From: Tepidiforma sp.
Lineage (GTDB): Bacteria > Chloroflexota > Dehalococcoidia > Tepidiformales > Tepidiformaceae
Direction of reading: 5' to 3'
DNA length: 64,000 nt
NCBI RefSeq assembly: GCF_026003995.1
Contig: NZ_BPIG01000001.1
Coordinates: 1 to 64,000 of the forward strand
The translations under genes were made by a program, and so were the position numbers. The notes beneath the pieces were generated by a model. It was not told where the DNA came from and searched no databases. It was given only the letters and a program-made list of their open reading frames with translations. Shown here piece by piece: positions 1 to 9,038 of this stretch (the stretch's first letter is position 1; every line of letters begins with the position of its first letter).

Positions 1-64
1 CGTGGGACAACTTCAAACTCGCCGCCCTCCGCCGGGAGCGCCAATCGGGGACTTGACAGCCACA

Positions 65-91
65 TATACTGGGAATCTACCGGCAAGGAGG
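65..91 (+). promoter_or_regulatory. Candidate -10 box and ribosome-binding site of the CBS gene
   Basis: A TATACT hexamer lies at 65-70 and a strong AAGGAGG ribosome-binding site at 85-91, five bases before the ATG at 97. The same TATACT hexamer recurs in front of three other genes in this window. A perfect TTGACA at 53-58 is too close to serve as the -35 for this -10; it would need a weaker -10 around 73-81. Confidence 0.4.
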
Positions 92-96
92 TTCCC

Positions 97-537
97 ATGT
101 ACGGATTCGTCAGCAGCGTCCTCGCCGAGAAGGGCCGCCACGTTTACACCATCGAGCGGTCCGCTACCGTCGCCGAGGCGGTCCGCCAGATGAACGAGAA
201 GGGCATCGGCGCCCTCCTCGTCGTCGATGGCGATCGGCCGGTCGGCATCTTCACCGAGCGCGATGTCCTCCGCCGGGTCGTCGATGCCGACCGCGACCCG
301 GCGCTCACCCGCGTCGCGGAGGTCATGACCCGCGAGCCGGTCACCATCTCGCCGGATTGGCACGTCGAGGAGGCGATGGCGCTCATGACGGCCCGCCGCT
401 TCCGCCATCTGCCCGTGCTCGAAGACGGCCGTCTCGTCGGCATGATCTCCATCGGCGACCTCATGCGGTGGGTGACCATGCACCAGGAGGACCACATCCG
501 CCAGATGACGGACTACATCACCGGGCGCCTCAGCTGA
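97..537 (+). CDS. CBS-domain pair protein
   Basis: A 146-residue stand-alone protein made of two CBS domains, at about residues 10-65 and 75-130. Both have the usual GIGALLVVD / FRHLPVLED strands followed by a GIFTERD or GMISIGD turn. Such Bateman modules bind adenine nucleotides or S-adenosyl compounds and sense energy state, often acting on a separate partner. No catalytic domain is attached, so the target cannot be named. The start is fixed by AAGGAGG five bases upstream. Convergent with the enoyl-CoA hydratase gene. Family assignment is secure; role is unknown. Confidence 0.85.
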   Translation: MYGFVSSVLAEKGRHVYTIERSATVAEAVRQMNEKGIGALLVVDGDRPVGIFTERDVLRRVVDADRDPALTRVAEVMTREPVTISPDWHVEEAMALMTARRFRHLPVLEDGRLVGMISIGDLMRWVTMHQEDHIRQMTDYITGRLS

Positions 538-563
538 CCGGCACCGGGCCCGACCCGGTCAGC
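533..563. terminator. Inverted repeat spanning both stop codons of convergent genes
   Basis: GCTGACCGG (533-541) and CCGGTCAGC (555-563) form perfect 9-bp arms around a 13-base GC-rich loop. The TGA of the CBS gene (535-537) and the TGA of the opposing hydratase gene (559-561 on minus) both lie in the arms. There is no T-run, so this is a candidate bidirectional transcription end rather than a classic intrinsic terminator. Confidence 0.45.
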
Positions 564-1347
564 GCCCCTTGAACACCGGCTCCCGCCGCTCCACGAAGCT
601 GAGCGCCCCCTCCCGGTGGTCCTCCGTCGTGAACAGGGAGGCGAGCGCGTTTCCGATGTACTCGCCCATCTCGGCCATCGTGGCATGCCGGGACCGGCGC
701 AAACCCTCCTTCATATAGCGCATCGCGATGGGCGGGTTCGCCGCGATCTTCCTCGCGAGCGCCATCGCAGCCGGCAGCAGCTCATCGTGCGGCACCACCT
801 TCGAAACGAGGCCGATACCCAGCGCCTCCTGTGCGCTGATGACGTCGCCGGTGAACAGCAGCTCCGCCGCCTTCGACGGCCCGACCACCTGCGGCAGCCG
901 CCACAGCCCGCCGAGGTCGGCCACCAGCCCCCGCTTGATGAACAGCTCGCCGAACTTCGCCTGCTCGGAGGCGATTCGGATGTCGCAGAACAGCGTGAGG
1001 TCCATCCCCCAGCCGACCGCCGGGCCGTTGACGGCCGCGATGACCGGCTTGTCGCACTCGAGCACGGCCGCGGCGGCAGGCGTCGGGCGGGGTTTCACCT
1101 CCCGCAGCCGCGTCACCGTCTCATCGCGCTGTTCGCCCAGCATGATCTGCTTCACGTCGTCGCCCGAACAGAACGCCCGGCCGGCGCCGGTCAGCACGAT
1201 GCACCACGCCTCCGGGTCCCGGTGCAGCTCCCGGAACGCGTGCTCCAGCTCGGCGTACATCTGCCGGTTGAGGGCATTCATCACCTCCGGCCGGTTCAGC
1301 GTGACGACGGCGACGCGCCCGTCCCGGTCGATGCGGATGTGCTCCAT
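559..1347 (-). CDS. Enoyl-CoA hydratase/isomerase family protein
   Basis: A 262-residue crotonase-fold protein. Visible features are the N-terminal VVTLNRPEVMNAL strand, the oxyanion-hole segment AFCSGDDVKQI, the second oxyanion segment AVNGPAVGWGMDL, and RGLVADLGGLWRLP, where crotonases carry a second catalytic acid. Aspartate rather than glutamate sits there, so hydratase activity is not certain; isomerase or thioesterase-type chemistry is possible. The ORF track starts it much further upstream; I use the ATG at 1347 because the preceding reading is shadow sequence. It lies 32 bases downstream of the thiamine-diphosphate enzyme and may be cotranscribed with it. Confidence 0.85.
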   Translation of the reverse strand: MEHIRIDRDGRVAVVTLNRPEVMNALNRQMYAELEHAFRELHRDPEAWCIVLTGAGRAFCSGDDVKQIMLGEQRDETVTRLREVKPRPTPAAAAVLECDKPVIAAVNGPAVGWGMDLTLFCDIRIASEQAKFGELFIKRGLVADLGGLWRLPQVVGPSKAAELLFTGDVISAQEALGIGLVSKVVPHDELLPAAMALARKIAANPPIAMRYMKEGLRRSRHATMAEMGEYIGNALASLFTTEDHREGALSFVERREPVFKGR

Positions 1348-1379
1348 GGCCTGCCTCCAACTCCCGGCGCGCCGGGGGC

Positions 1380-3026
1380 CTACTTGAATTCGTAGCCGCC
1401 TTTCACTCCGGCCGGCTCCGGGTCCATGATGACGTTCACGCAGGCCGGCTTGCCGCTCGCGAAGGCCCGCTCGATGGCGGCCTTGATCTGCTCCGGGTGC
1501 TCCACGAACTCCCCGTGGCCGCCGAGGCCCTCCACGACCTTGTCGTAGCGCGCGTTGTCGCCCAGCACCGTCGCCGGCGTGCGCCCTTCGCCGTACTGCG
1601 CCTTCTGGCCGACATAAATCTGGTGCCAGCAGCGGTCGTTCCCGACCACCGAGACGATCGGCATCTTGAAGCGCACGAACGTATCGAAATCGAACCCGTT
1701 CAGCCCGAACGTGCCGTCGCCGTTCACCATCAGCACCTTCTTCTCCGGCGCGGCGATGGCCGCGGCCATGCAGAAGCCGGTCCCCACGCCCAGCGTGCCG
1801 AAGGGGCCCGGGTCCATCCACTGCCCGGGGTTGTTGATCGGCAGCACGCTCGCCGCCAGCGCGACGATATCGCCGCCGTCGCCGACGACGATCGTGTCGT
1901 CGTCCACGAACTCCGCGATCTCCTTGCAGAGCCGCAGGGGGTGAATCGGCACCGCGTCCGAGTTCATGAAGAACGACCGCTGCTCATCCGCCTGGTTCTC
2001 CAGCCCGCGCAGGTAAGTCATCCACTCCCGGTGCTCCGCCTTGCCGATCTCCGAGGTCAGCTGCAGCAGCGCCTGCCGGATGTTCGCTTCGATGCCGATG
2101 GTGAAATCCCGGTTCCGGCCGATATCCCGCGGGTCGATGTCGATCTGGATCACCTTCGCTGCCGGGTTCCAGGCCGGGGCCCGTCCGTACTTCAGCCGGA
2201 AGTCGATCGGCGTCCCGAGGATGACGATCACGTCCGCCTGCGCGAAGGCGGGCTTCCGCGAAAGCGAGAAGAAGTTCGGGTTGTCCTGCCGGAGCGTGCC
2301 GCGGCCCATCGCGTTCGTGTACACCGGCACATCGGCGGCGCGTGCGAACTCCGCCAGCTCCCGGTGCGCGCGGTGCCAGAACACGCCCGAGCCCGCCATC
2401 ACCATCGGCTTCTCCGCGTCCCGGATGAGCTGCGCGGCCTGCTTGATGAGCGCAGGGTCGCCCATGATCTCCCCGGTCACCCGGTAGTTCTTCGGCCATT
2501 CGAGCGAATCCTCGTCCACCCGGCCGAACAGCACGTCCGAGGGCACCTGCAGGAAGGCCGGCCCGTAGCGGCCCGTCATCGCCTCCCGGAACGCCATCGC
2601 CATGTAGTACGGAAGCCGCCGCGTCTCGTACACCGCCTGCGACCACTTCGTGATCGGCTTCATCACGTCGAGCAGCTCGATATCCTGCAGCGATCCCATG
2701 TCGTACTGCCGCAGCGGCGACCGCCCGCCGATGACCACCATCGGGCTCGAGGCCTGGTACGCGTTCGCTACCGCCGTCACGACGTCCGTCACGCCCGGGC
2801 CGGCGGTGACGACCGCCACCCCCGGCTTGAAGGTGATGCGCGAATAGCCGTCGGCTGCGTGCCCGGCCGATTGTTCGTGCCGCGTATCCACGATGCCGAT
2901 GCCGTTGTTCAGGCATCCCTCGTAGATGTTCTGGATGTGCCCGCCGGAGAGCGTGAAGATGTGGCTCACGCCCTCCTGCTTGATCATCCGGGCGATGATT
3001 TCGCCCCCGTCGATCATGGTGCCCAT
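1380..3026 (-). CDS. Thiamine-diphosphate enzyme of the acetolactate synthase/oxalyl-CoA decarboxylase family
   Basis: A 548-residue protein with the three-domain layout of ThDP-dependent 2-keto-acid enzymes. The N-terminal pyrimidine-binding domain carries the catalytic glutamate in RHEQSAGHAADGYSR (about E51). A central Rossmann domain follows, then a C-terminal diphosphate-binding domain with GDGTFGLNGFDFDTF (from about residue 436). Family members include acetolactate synthase, oxalyl-CoA decarboxylase and 2-hydroxyacyl-CoA lyase. The sequence does not separate these, but neighbouring acyl-CoA genes favour a CoA-related substrate. No small regulatory subunit is nearby, which argues against branched-chain amino-acid synthesis. 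Confidence 0.8.
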   Translation of the reverse strand: MGTMIDGGEIIARMIKQEGVSHIFTLSGGHIQNIYEGCLNNGIGIVDTRHEQSAGHAADGYSRITFKPGVAVVTAGPGVTDVVTAVANAYQASSPMVVIGGRSPLRQYDMGSLQDIELLDVMKPITKWSQAVYETRRLPYYMAMAFREAMTGRYGPAFLQVPSDVLFGRVDEDSLEWPKNYRVTGEIMGDPALIKQAAQLIRDAEKPMVMAGSGVFWHRAHRELAEFARAADVPVYTNAMGRGTLRQDNPNFFSLSRKPAFAQADVIVILGTPIDFRLKYGRAPAWNPAAKVIQIDIDPRDIGRNRDFTIGIEANIRQALLQLTSEIGKAEHREWMTYLRGLENQADEQRSFFMNSDAVPIHPLRLCKEIAEFVDDDTIVVGDGGDIVALAASVLPINNPGQWMDPGPFGTLGVGTGFCMAAAIAAPEKKVLMVNGDGTFGLNGFDFDTFVRFKMPIVSVVGNDRCWHQIYVGQKAQYGEGRTPATVLGDNARYDKVVEGLGGHGEFVEHPEQIKAAIERAFASGKPACVNVIMDPEPAGVKGGYEFK

Positions 3027-3062
3027 CGCGTGCTCCGGGTTGGGGTAGATGCAGTGCCCGCG

Positions 3063-3068
3063 AGTATA
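3063..3068 (-). promoter_or_regulatory. Candidate -10 box (TATACT) of the ThDP enzyme gene
   Basis: On the minus strand TATACT occurs about 37 bases before the ATG at 3026, within the 69-base gap to the next gene. It would give a leader of about 30 bases. No convincing -35 hexamer is visible at 16-18 bases upstream. Confidence 0.35.
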
Positions 3069-3095
3069 CGCAGCTGCCCCGCTCGCCGCTCGGGC

Positions 3096-3815
3096 TCAGA
3101 GCTTCGCAGCCATCCACTCCTCCGCCAGCCGCACGACGTCCGGTCCGATCTCGAAGTGGCCGCCGGGCAGCCACTGGAGGTCCTTTTCGCCCGGCAGCGC
3201 CGCGAAGAGCGCCTCCGTCCGCTCGCGTGGGATCAGCTCATCGTTCAGCTTGCCGACGATGCGCACCGCCACGCCGCCCAGCTTCGCCGCGTCCGAATCC
3301 GGGCCGGCAGCGCTCCCGGCGAGCCCGCCTTCGCCCACGAGGCAGAACGCAGCTGCCCGGAAGCGGCCGCTCCGCGCAACGGCTGCCAGCCCGATCATGC
3401 TCCCGAGCGAATACCCGACGTAGCCCAGCCTGCCGGTATCGATCGGGAGCGCGCCCGGCAGCAGCTCGAGCATCCGCGCCACCTCCGCGGCGAACTGTGC
3501 CCGCACCGCCTCGTACCGCTCCGGCTGGCGGAAGAGCGCCATCGGGTCGTGGGTCTGGCGCTCACCGTGCAGCGGCGCATCCAGCCCCGCGCACACCCAG
3601 CCCCGTTTCGCCCACCGCTGGCCGACCTCGCTCACCCAGTAGTCTTCCTTCGAGCCCATCCCCGGGTGCTGGATGAGTACGAGCGGCATCGGCTCCTCGG
3701 CGCCGGCGGGCAGGTACGCCACCCCCGGCACGAGCTCCTCGCCGCACCTGAACCAGAAATTCACCTCGCGAATGTCCCCGAAGAGGGATTCCCGAATCTG
3801 CAATTGGCCGTTCAT
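3096..3815 (-). CDS. Alpha/beta hydrolase, dienelactone-hydrolase-like
   Basis: A 239-residue soluble hydrolase. The nucleophile elbow is GYSLG (about residues 134-138, Ser136), IQHPGMGSKEDYW is the oxyanion-hole loop after strand 3, and GGHFEIGPD near the C terminus supplies the histidine. The substrate is unknown; an ester or acyl-CoA-related compound is compatible with the neighbourhood. The start at 3815 is preceded by a GGGGG purine run, and the longer ORF-track version adds only shadow sequence. A 260-base intergenic region separates it from the divergent glycosyltransferase gene; it contains an unassigned TTGACG-N17-AACGAT on the plus strand and nothing else I recognise. Confidence 0.8.
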   Translation of the reverse strand: MNGQLQIRESLFGDIREVNFWFRCGEELVPGVAYLPAGAEEPMPLVLIQHPGMGSKEDYWVSEVGQRWAKRGWVCAGLDAPLHGERQTHDPMALFRQPERYEAVRAQFAAEVARMLELLPGALPIDTGRLGYVGYSLGSMIGLAAVARSGRFRAAAFCLVGEGGLAGSAAGPDSDAAKLGGVAVRIVGKLNDELIPRERTEALFAALPGEKDLQWLPGGHFEIGPDVVRLAEEWMAAKL

Positions 3816-4075
3816 CTCGACCCCCGATTTCCCGGAAAAATTCTTCGATTCCGGGCCTTGACGCTTACGCCTGCCCGGCGAACGATGCATCTGCGGCCCT
3901 CGTGCCGCAGCGCCTAGTCTGCCCTCCGGGGCAGAACGGGGGAACCAGTTTTCGGGGCGAATCCGCCCCGGCCGGCCGGCATCCCGGGCGGCGAAGGCGG
4001 AGCGGCTATCTCCGGCCGCAGCCCGGCAGCTAACCTCGGCGGCGTAGGAAGACCGAGTTCGAGGCCACCCCGCAC

Positions 4076-5827
4076 ATGGTCTCCAGGCCTTCCGCACCCG
4101 TCGCATCTCCTGCCCCGCGCAGCTGCGAACTGCCGCAGCTCTCCGTCAGCGCCCATTCGCCGTTCTGGGAGCGGCTCGGCAACGCCCTGCCCCTCTTCCT
4201 CTCCCTCTTCCTCGTCAGCTTCATCTTCTGGGGCCCGTTCAAGGCGCCCCTCCTCTTCGCCGTCCTCTCCACGGCTTTTTTCGTCTACTGGCTCCTCCGC
4301 AGCTACTCCGTCGCCATCGCCTGCGCTATCGGCCTCCGCCGCATCGCCCGCTGGAAGCAGACCGACTGGCGCGCGAAGTACGAGGCGCACGTCGCCCGCA
4401 CCGGCCAGCCGGACCGCTGGGCATGGCCCCGGCACCTCGTCATCATCCCCAACTACCGCGAATCCGAAGAGGGCCTCGCCCGCACGGTCGATTCCCTCGC
4501 CGCCCAGTCCGTCGCGAAGCAGCTCGTCGTCGTCCTCGCCATGGAGGACCGCGAAGCCGGCGCCCACGAAAAGGCGGCCCGCCTCGTCGCCCGCTACCCG
4601 GGCGTCTTCGCTGATATCTTCGCCACCTTCCACCCGGCAGGCCTGCCGGGCGAGACGCCCGGCAAGGGTTCGAACGAGGCCTGGGGCGCGCGCGAAGCCT
4701 ACCTCCGCCTCATCGAGCGGGGCGGCGACGACCTCCTCCGCTATACGGTCACGAGCTGCGACGCCGACGCCGTCTTCCATCCCTCCCACTTCGCCGCGCT
4801 GAACTACCTCTTCCTCACCGCGAAGAAGCCGTACCGCACCTTCTGGCAGCCCACCATCTTCAACTCGAACAACATCTGGGAGATCCCGGCCCCGCTCCGC
4901 ATCCCGGACGGCCTCTCCGGCATCAACCGCACCTCCAACCTCCTCATCCCCGGCAGCGTCCGCTTCCCCACCAGCTGCTACTCCCTCTCATGGCAGATGC
5001 TCCATGAGGTCGACTACTGGGACGAGGAGGTCATCCCCGAGGACTGGCACCTCTACCTGAAGTGCTCCTACAGCCTCGGCGACGACGTGAACGTCGAACC
5101 GCTCTTCCTCCCCCTCGGCAACGACTGCGTCCTGGCCGACGGCTACTGGAAGACGCTCAAGGCGCACTATGCCCAGTCCGTCCGCCACGCCTGGGGCGCA
5201 AGCGATATCCCCTACGCGTGGCGGGCCGCCATGCATCCGAAGTCGCCGCTCTCCTGGCGCCGCCGCCTGCTCCTCGCCGGTGCGGTCACGAAGGTCCACG
5301 TCCTCTGGGCCGCCCAGTGGTACATCGTCACGCTCGGCATCGTCCTCCCGGCCCGCTTCGCCGCGAAGCTCGGCGCGCCGCTCCCCGGCTGGTGGACGCA
5401 CCGCTACGAAGTGCCCGGCACCGGCTGGCACCCCGAGCACTTCCTCGAGCCCTCTCGCTGGTTCCGCATCGGCCCCGAGGGCATCTTCGAGCCCACGATG
5501 TGGCTCAACCTGCCGGGCATCCTCGTCGCGCTCTGCCTCTTCCCGCTGCTGGTCATGATCGTCTTCGAACTCCGCACGCGCGGCCCCCGGCCCGCCTACG
5601 TCTCGCGCTCCGTCTACGTCACCGGCCTGCTGATGTGGCCGCTGATGGCCGTCATCACCTTCTTCTTCGCGAGCCTCCCCGCGCTCAACGCCCAGTGGAA
5701 GCTCGCCTCCGGCAAGGGGCTCGTCTACCGCGTCGCCGAAAAGGGGAGCCGCGCCCTGCCGGCCCGCGCCCCGGCCGCTGCCGAGGCCGAATCTGCCGAG
5801 GCCGTCGCCGTCGCCGGCGGCAACTAG
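4076..5827 (+). CDS. Membrane-bound family 2 glycosyltransferase
   Basis: A 583-residue protein. Two N-terminal membrane segments (about residues 35-80) precede a cytoplasmic GT-A domain starting at LVIIPNYRE. SCDADAVFHPSHF carries the metal/nucleotide-binding DxD-type motif, and VDYWDEEVIPEDWHLYLK supplies the catalytic-acid region. At least three further membrane segments lie near residues 410-440, 480-500 and 510-535. This resembles processive or lipid-linked sugar transferases of the GT2 superfamily. A QxxRW motif of cellulose-synthase-type enzymes is not seen. Donor and acceptor are unknown and no export partner is adjacent. Confidence 0.75.
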   Translation: MVSRPSAPVASPAPRSCELPQLSVSAHSPFWERLGNALPLFLSLFLVSFIFWGPFKAPLLFAVLSTAFFVYWLLRSYSVAIACAIGLRRIARWKQTDWRAKYEAHVARTGQPDRWAWPRHLVIIPNYRESEEGLARTVDSLAAQSVAKQLVVVLAMEDREAGAHEKAARLVARYPGVFADIFATFHPAGLPGETPGKGSNEAWGAREAYLRLIERGGDDLLRYTVTSCDADAVFHPSHFAALNYLFLTAKKPYRTFWQPTIFNSNNIWEIPAPLRIPDGLSGINRTSNLLIPGSVRFPTSCYSLSWQMLHEVDYWDEEVIPEDWHLYLKCSYSLGDDVNVEPLFLPLGNDCVLADGYWKTLKAHYAQSVRHAWGASDIPYAWRAAMHPKSPLSWRRRLLLAGAVTKVHVLWAAQWYIVTLGIVLPARFAAKLGAPLPGWWTHRYEVPGTGWHPEHFLEPSRWFRIGPEGIFEPTMWLNLPGILVALCLFPLLVMIVFELRTRGPRPAYVSRSVYVTGLLMWPLMAVITFFFASLPALNAQWKLASGKGLVYRVAEKGSRALPARAPAAAEAESAEAVAVAGGN

Positions 5828-5884
5828 CCGGGCTGCTCGCGAACCGCCCGCCGATCCCGTATCGTCCCTCCGCACCCCATCCAC

Positions 5885-6690
5885 GGAGGCCCCTGCCCGT
5901 GCCCGACATCGAGTACACCCTCGAAGGCTCCACCGCCGTCCTGCGCCTCAACCGCCCCGAGAAGATGAACGCCATCACCTACGAGATGCTCGGGGCGATC
6001 GAGGACGCCATCCGGCAGGCCGGCACCGACGACCGTGTCCGCGCGCTCGTCCTCACCGGCACCGGCCGCGCCTTCAGCGCCGGCACCGACCTCCAGCAGC
6101 TTTCCAGCCAGCCGCCGACGGCCGGCCGCGCCGAATCCTACGGCCGCGCCTACGCCGAATCCCGGCCCGCGCCGTGGACGTTCGCCTCTATCGGCAAACC
6201 GACCATCGCCGCCGTCAACGGCGTCGCCGTCGGCGTCGGCGTCGAGTTCACCTCCCAGTGCGACTTCCGCATCGCCGCCGAATCCGCCCGCTTCGGCTGG
6301 GTCTTCGTCCACCGCGGCCTCGTGCCCGATACTGCGGCCGGGACGTGGCTCCTCGCCCGCATCGTCGGCCTCCAGAATGCGGCCTATCTGCTCTACTCCG
6401 GCGAAATCATCTCCGCGACCCGCGCGCTCGACATCGGTTACGTCCACGAAGTCGTGCCCGATGCCGAGCTGATGGAGCGCGCGCTCGCCTTCGCGCACAC
6501 CGTCTCGCGCGGCTCGCCGCTCGCGACCGCCGAGACGAAGCGTCTGCTCTACCGCGGCCTCACCCGCGACCCGATGGACCACCTCGCGGACAGCACCGAA
6601 ACGATCGGCCGGCTCTTCGCCAGCGAGGACTTCAAAGAAGGCGTCCGCGCCTTCCTCGAACACCGCGACCCGCAGTGGAAGGGCCGCTGA
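5885..6690 (+). CDS. Enoyl-CoA hydratase/isomerase family protein (second copy), with RBS
   Basis: A 263-residue crotonase-family protein starting at GTG 5899, nine bases after GGAGG (5885-5889, included in the interval). Motifs are VLRLNRPEKMNAIT, the oxyanion segment AFSAGTDLQQL, AVNGVAVGVGVEF, and RGLVPDTAAGTWLL at the second acid position. It is a distant paralogue of the hydratase at 559-1347. The ORF track extends this frame back to 5062 through shadow of the glycosyltransferase; the RBS and family length fix the real start. It probably acts on acyl-CoA esters; specificity cannot be read from sequence. Convergent with sufT. Confidence 0.85.
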
Positions 6691-6702
6691 GCGCCGGGCG
6701 CG

Positions 6703-7029
6703 CTACCAGATCCCGAGCGCCATCTTCACGTCCTCGCTCGCCATCGTCCGCGGGTCCCACGGCGGGTTCCAGACGATCTGGACGTCCACGTCCTTCACGC
6801 CCGGCAGCTCCCGCAGCTTCGCATACGCCTCCCCGCGGATGATCGGCCCGAGCGGGCACCCCGGGCTCGTCAGCGTCATCGTCACGAGCACGTCGCCGTT
6901 GTCGTACTGGATGTCGTACACGAGCCCGAGGTCCACGATGCTCATGTTGATCTCCGGATCCTTCACCTCCCGGAGCTTCTCCCGCAGCTGTTCGTAGGTC
7001 GGGGCCTGGGGCGTTTCGGTATCAGCCAT
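6703..7029 (-). CDS. sufT: SufT-like MIP18/DUF59 iron-sulfur assembly factor
   Basis: A 108-residue protein of the MIP18 (DUF59/PaaD-like) family, recognised by the VKDPEINMSIVDLGLVYDI opening and the TSPGCPLGP loop containing the conserved cysteine. These proteins act in Fe-S cluster maturation or transfer. It is the last gene of the suf operon and overlaps sufU by eight bases, supporting translational coupling and a role with the SUF machinery. Confidence 0.85.
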   Translation of the reverse strand: MADTETPQAPTYEQLREKLREVKDPEINMSIVDLGLVYDIQYDNGDVLVTMTLTSPGCPLGPIIRGEAYAKLRELPGVKDVDVQIVWNPPWDPRTMASEDVKMALGIW

Positions 7030-7480
7030 GTCGTTCCTCCTGTGCGGCCTGCTTCGCCTGCCGCAGGGCTTCGAGCAGCACGTTCCACGCGAGCAGCGCG
7101 CATTTCACGCGGACCGGCAGTTTCGCCACGCCTTCCAGCGCGGCGAGGTCGCCGAGCTCCGGGTCTGGGGGCGCGCCCTCGACCAGCATCGATCGTACTT
7201 TGCCGGTGACCGCCTCCGCCTCGGCCAGCGGCCGGCCCTTCAGCCGCTCCGTCAGCATCGAAGCGCTCGACTGCGAAATCGAGCACCCCTGCCCCCAGAA
7301 GCCGAGGTCGCGGATCACGCCGTCGCTGACGTCGAGGTCGAGGTGGATCTCGTCGCCGCAGACGGGGTTCACCCCCTCGGCCTGCAGCGTGGGCGCCGGC
7401 AGCGGGCCGCGGTTCCGCGGCCGCCGGTAGTGGTCCAGGATCAGCTCCCGGTAGAGGTCATCGAACAGCGGCTCGCTCAC
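7022..7480 (-). CDS. sufU: SufU-type sulfur-acceptor/scaffold protein
   Basis: A 152-residue IscU/SufU fold protein. The three conserved cysteines are in NPVCGDEI, GQGCSISQ and VRVKCALLAW. SufU is the zinc-dependent sulfur acceptor that activates SufS in Gram-positive-type SUF systems. It overlaps the 3-prime end of sufS by 23 bases. The ORF in the opposite direction over the same bases is a shadow. Confidence 0.9.
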   Translation of the reverse strand: MSEPLFDDLYRELILDHYRRPRNRGPLPAPTLQAEGVNPVCGDEIHLDLDVSDGVIRDLGFWGQGCSISQSSASMLTERLKGRPLAEAEAVTGKVRSMLVEGAPPDPELGDLAALEGVAKLPVRVKCALLAWNVLLEALRQAKQAAQEERHG

Positions 7481-8708
7481 GGCCCTCCCCGAAGACGCGG
7501 TTGACGCCCTCCAGCGCTTCGATGAGCGCCTCGAGGTCGTCCTCGCCGTTGTAGATGCTGAAGCTCGCCCGGCTCGTCGCCGGCACGCCGAGCGCGCGCA
7601 TCAGCAGCTGCGCGCAATGGTGGCCCGCCCGGATCGCCACCCCGTAGCCGTCGGCGATGGTCGCCACGTCGTGCGGGTGCGCCGCCTCCATCGCGAAGCT
7701 CACGACGCCGCCCCGCTCGGCTGCAGACGCCGGCCCGAAGATCTGCAGCCCGGGCACCCGCCCGAGCCGCTCGAGCGCCAGCGCCGTCAGCTCCTCTTCG
7801 TGGCGCCGGACGTTCGCCATGCCGATGCTCTCGAGGTACGCAATCGCCTCGCCGAAGGCGATGACGTCGGCGATGTTCGGCGTGCCTGCCTCGAATTTGT
7901 GCGGCAGGTCTGCCCAGGTCGACGTCTCCTCGCGCACCACGGCGATCATGTCGCCGCCGCCGAGGAACGGCGGCATCGCCGCGAGCAGCTCCTCCCGCGC
8001 CCACAGCACGCCGACGCCCGTCGGGCCCAGCATCTTGTGCGCCGAAAAGGCGAGGAAATCAGCCCCCAGCCCGCGCACGTCGACCGGCAGGTGCGGCACG
8101 CTCTGCGCCCCGTCGACGAGCAGCAGCGCGCCGGCGGCATGCGCCATCTCGGCGATGTCGCCGACCGGGTTGATGGTGCCGAGCACGTTCGACATCTGGG
8201 TGACCGCGACGAGCCGCGTCCGCGGCCCGATGAGCTGCCGCAGCCCGTCGAGGTCCAGCCGCCCGTCCGGGGTGATGCCCGCGTACCGCAGACGCGCCCC
8301 CTTCCGGGCCGCCAGCAGCTGCCACGGCACGATGTTCGAGTGGTGCTCCATCACCGTCAGGACGATCTCGTCGCCCTCGCTGATGCTGGCATCGCCCCAG
8401 GCGCGCGCGACGAGGTTGATCGCCTCCGTGGCGTTCCGGGTGAAAATCACTTCCTGCGGGCCGGCCGCGCCGATGAAGCGCGCGACGCTGCCGCGCGCCG
8501 CTTCGTACTGCTCGGTCGCCCGGTTCGCCAGCGTGTGGATGCCCCGGTGGATGTTCGCGTTCGACGTCTCGTAATACCGCACGAGCGCCTCGATCACCTG
8601 CCGCGGCTTTTGGGTCGTGGCCGCATTGTCGAGGTAGACGAGCCGCCGCCCGTTCACCTGCTGCCCCAGGATGGGGAAATCCCCGCGAATCCGTGCGATA
8701 TCGAGCAT
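7458..8708 (-). CDS. sufS: Cysteine desulfurase SufS
   Basis: A 416-residue group II cysteine desulfurase. SAHKMLGPTGVGVLW carries the PLP-binding lysine and RAGHHCAQLLM the catalytic cysteine (about Cys365). LDNAATTQKP and TEAINLVARAW are also typical. It takes sulfur from cysteine and passes it to SufU. Placed between the Rieske gene and sufU in the suf operon; length is normal and the frame is intact. Confidence 0.95.
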   Translation of the reverse strand: MLDIARIRGDFPILGQQVNGRRLVYLDNAATTQKPRQVIEALVRYYETSNANIHRGIHTLANRATEQYEAARGSVARFIGAAGPQEVIFTRNATEAINLVARAWGDASISEGDEIVLTVMEHHSNIVPWQLLAARKGARLRYAGITPDGRLDLDGLRQLIGPRTRLVAVTQMSNVLGTINPVGDIAEMAHAAGALLLVDGAQSVPHLPVDVRGLGADFLAFSAHKMLGPTGVGVLWAREELLAAMPPFLGGGDMIAVVREETSTWADLPHKFEAGTPNIADVIAFGEAIAYLESIGMANVRRHEEELTALALERLGRVPGLQIFGPASAAERGGVVSFAMEAAHPHDVATIADGYGVAIRAGHHCAQLLMRALGVPATSRASFSIYNGEDDLEALIEALEGVNRVFGEGRERAAVR

Positions 8709-8726
8709 CTGCCGGCCCCCTTTCGT

Positions 8727-9038
8727 TCACGCGGGCAGGTCGATCTCGACCACGCCGTCGGCGACCCGGACCGGGTAGGTGCGCACCGGGCGCACCGCGG
8801 GCAGGCAGAGCGCCCGGCCCGTCGTCACGTCGAACCGTGCGCCGTGGCGCGGGCATTCGATCTCCCGGCCGTCGAGCCGCCCCTGGTCGAGCGGCCCGCC
8901 GTCGTGCGTGCACAGGTCGTCGATCGCGTAGTAGCCCTCGCCCGTGTTGCACACGGCGATCCGGCGGCCGCCCGCCTCGACGACCTTCGCCGTCCCGGGC
9001 GCGACCTCCTCCGCGCGGAGCGTGGCCGTCCAGCCCAT
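8727..9038 (-). CDS. Rieske [2Fe-2S] ferredoxin-like protein in the suf operon
   Basis: A 103-residue single-domain Rieske protein. Cluster ligands are seen in CTHDGG and CPRHGARF (Cys-X-His ... Cys-X2-His). It resembles NirD and dioxygenase ferredoxin components. Its ATG overlaps the sufD stop as TGATG, so it is firmly within the operon. It may carry electrons for cluster assembly, but this role is inferred from position only. The longer ORF-track frame (8727-9788) continues upstream into frameshifted sufD sequence. Confidence 0.85.
   Translation of the reverse strand: MGWTATLRAEEVAPGTAKVVEAGGRRIAVCNTGEGYYAIDDLCTHDGGPLDQGRLDGREIECPRHGARFDVTTGRALCLPAVRPVRTYPVRVADGVVEIDLPA

Noticed and set aside
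53-58. TTGACA as -35 for the TATACT at 65
   Set aside because: Spacing is only six bases; it cannot form a promoter with that -10.
1497-3917. 806-residue plus-strand ORF
   Set aside because: Antisense shadow of the ThDP enzyme and hydrolase genes.
7028-7504. Plus-strand ORF over sufU
   Set aside because: Shadow; sufU has conserved cysteines and operon overlaps on minus.
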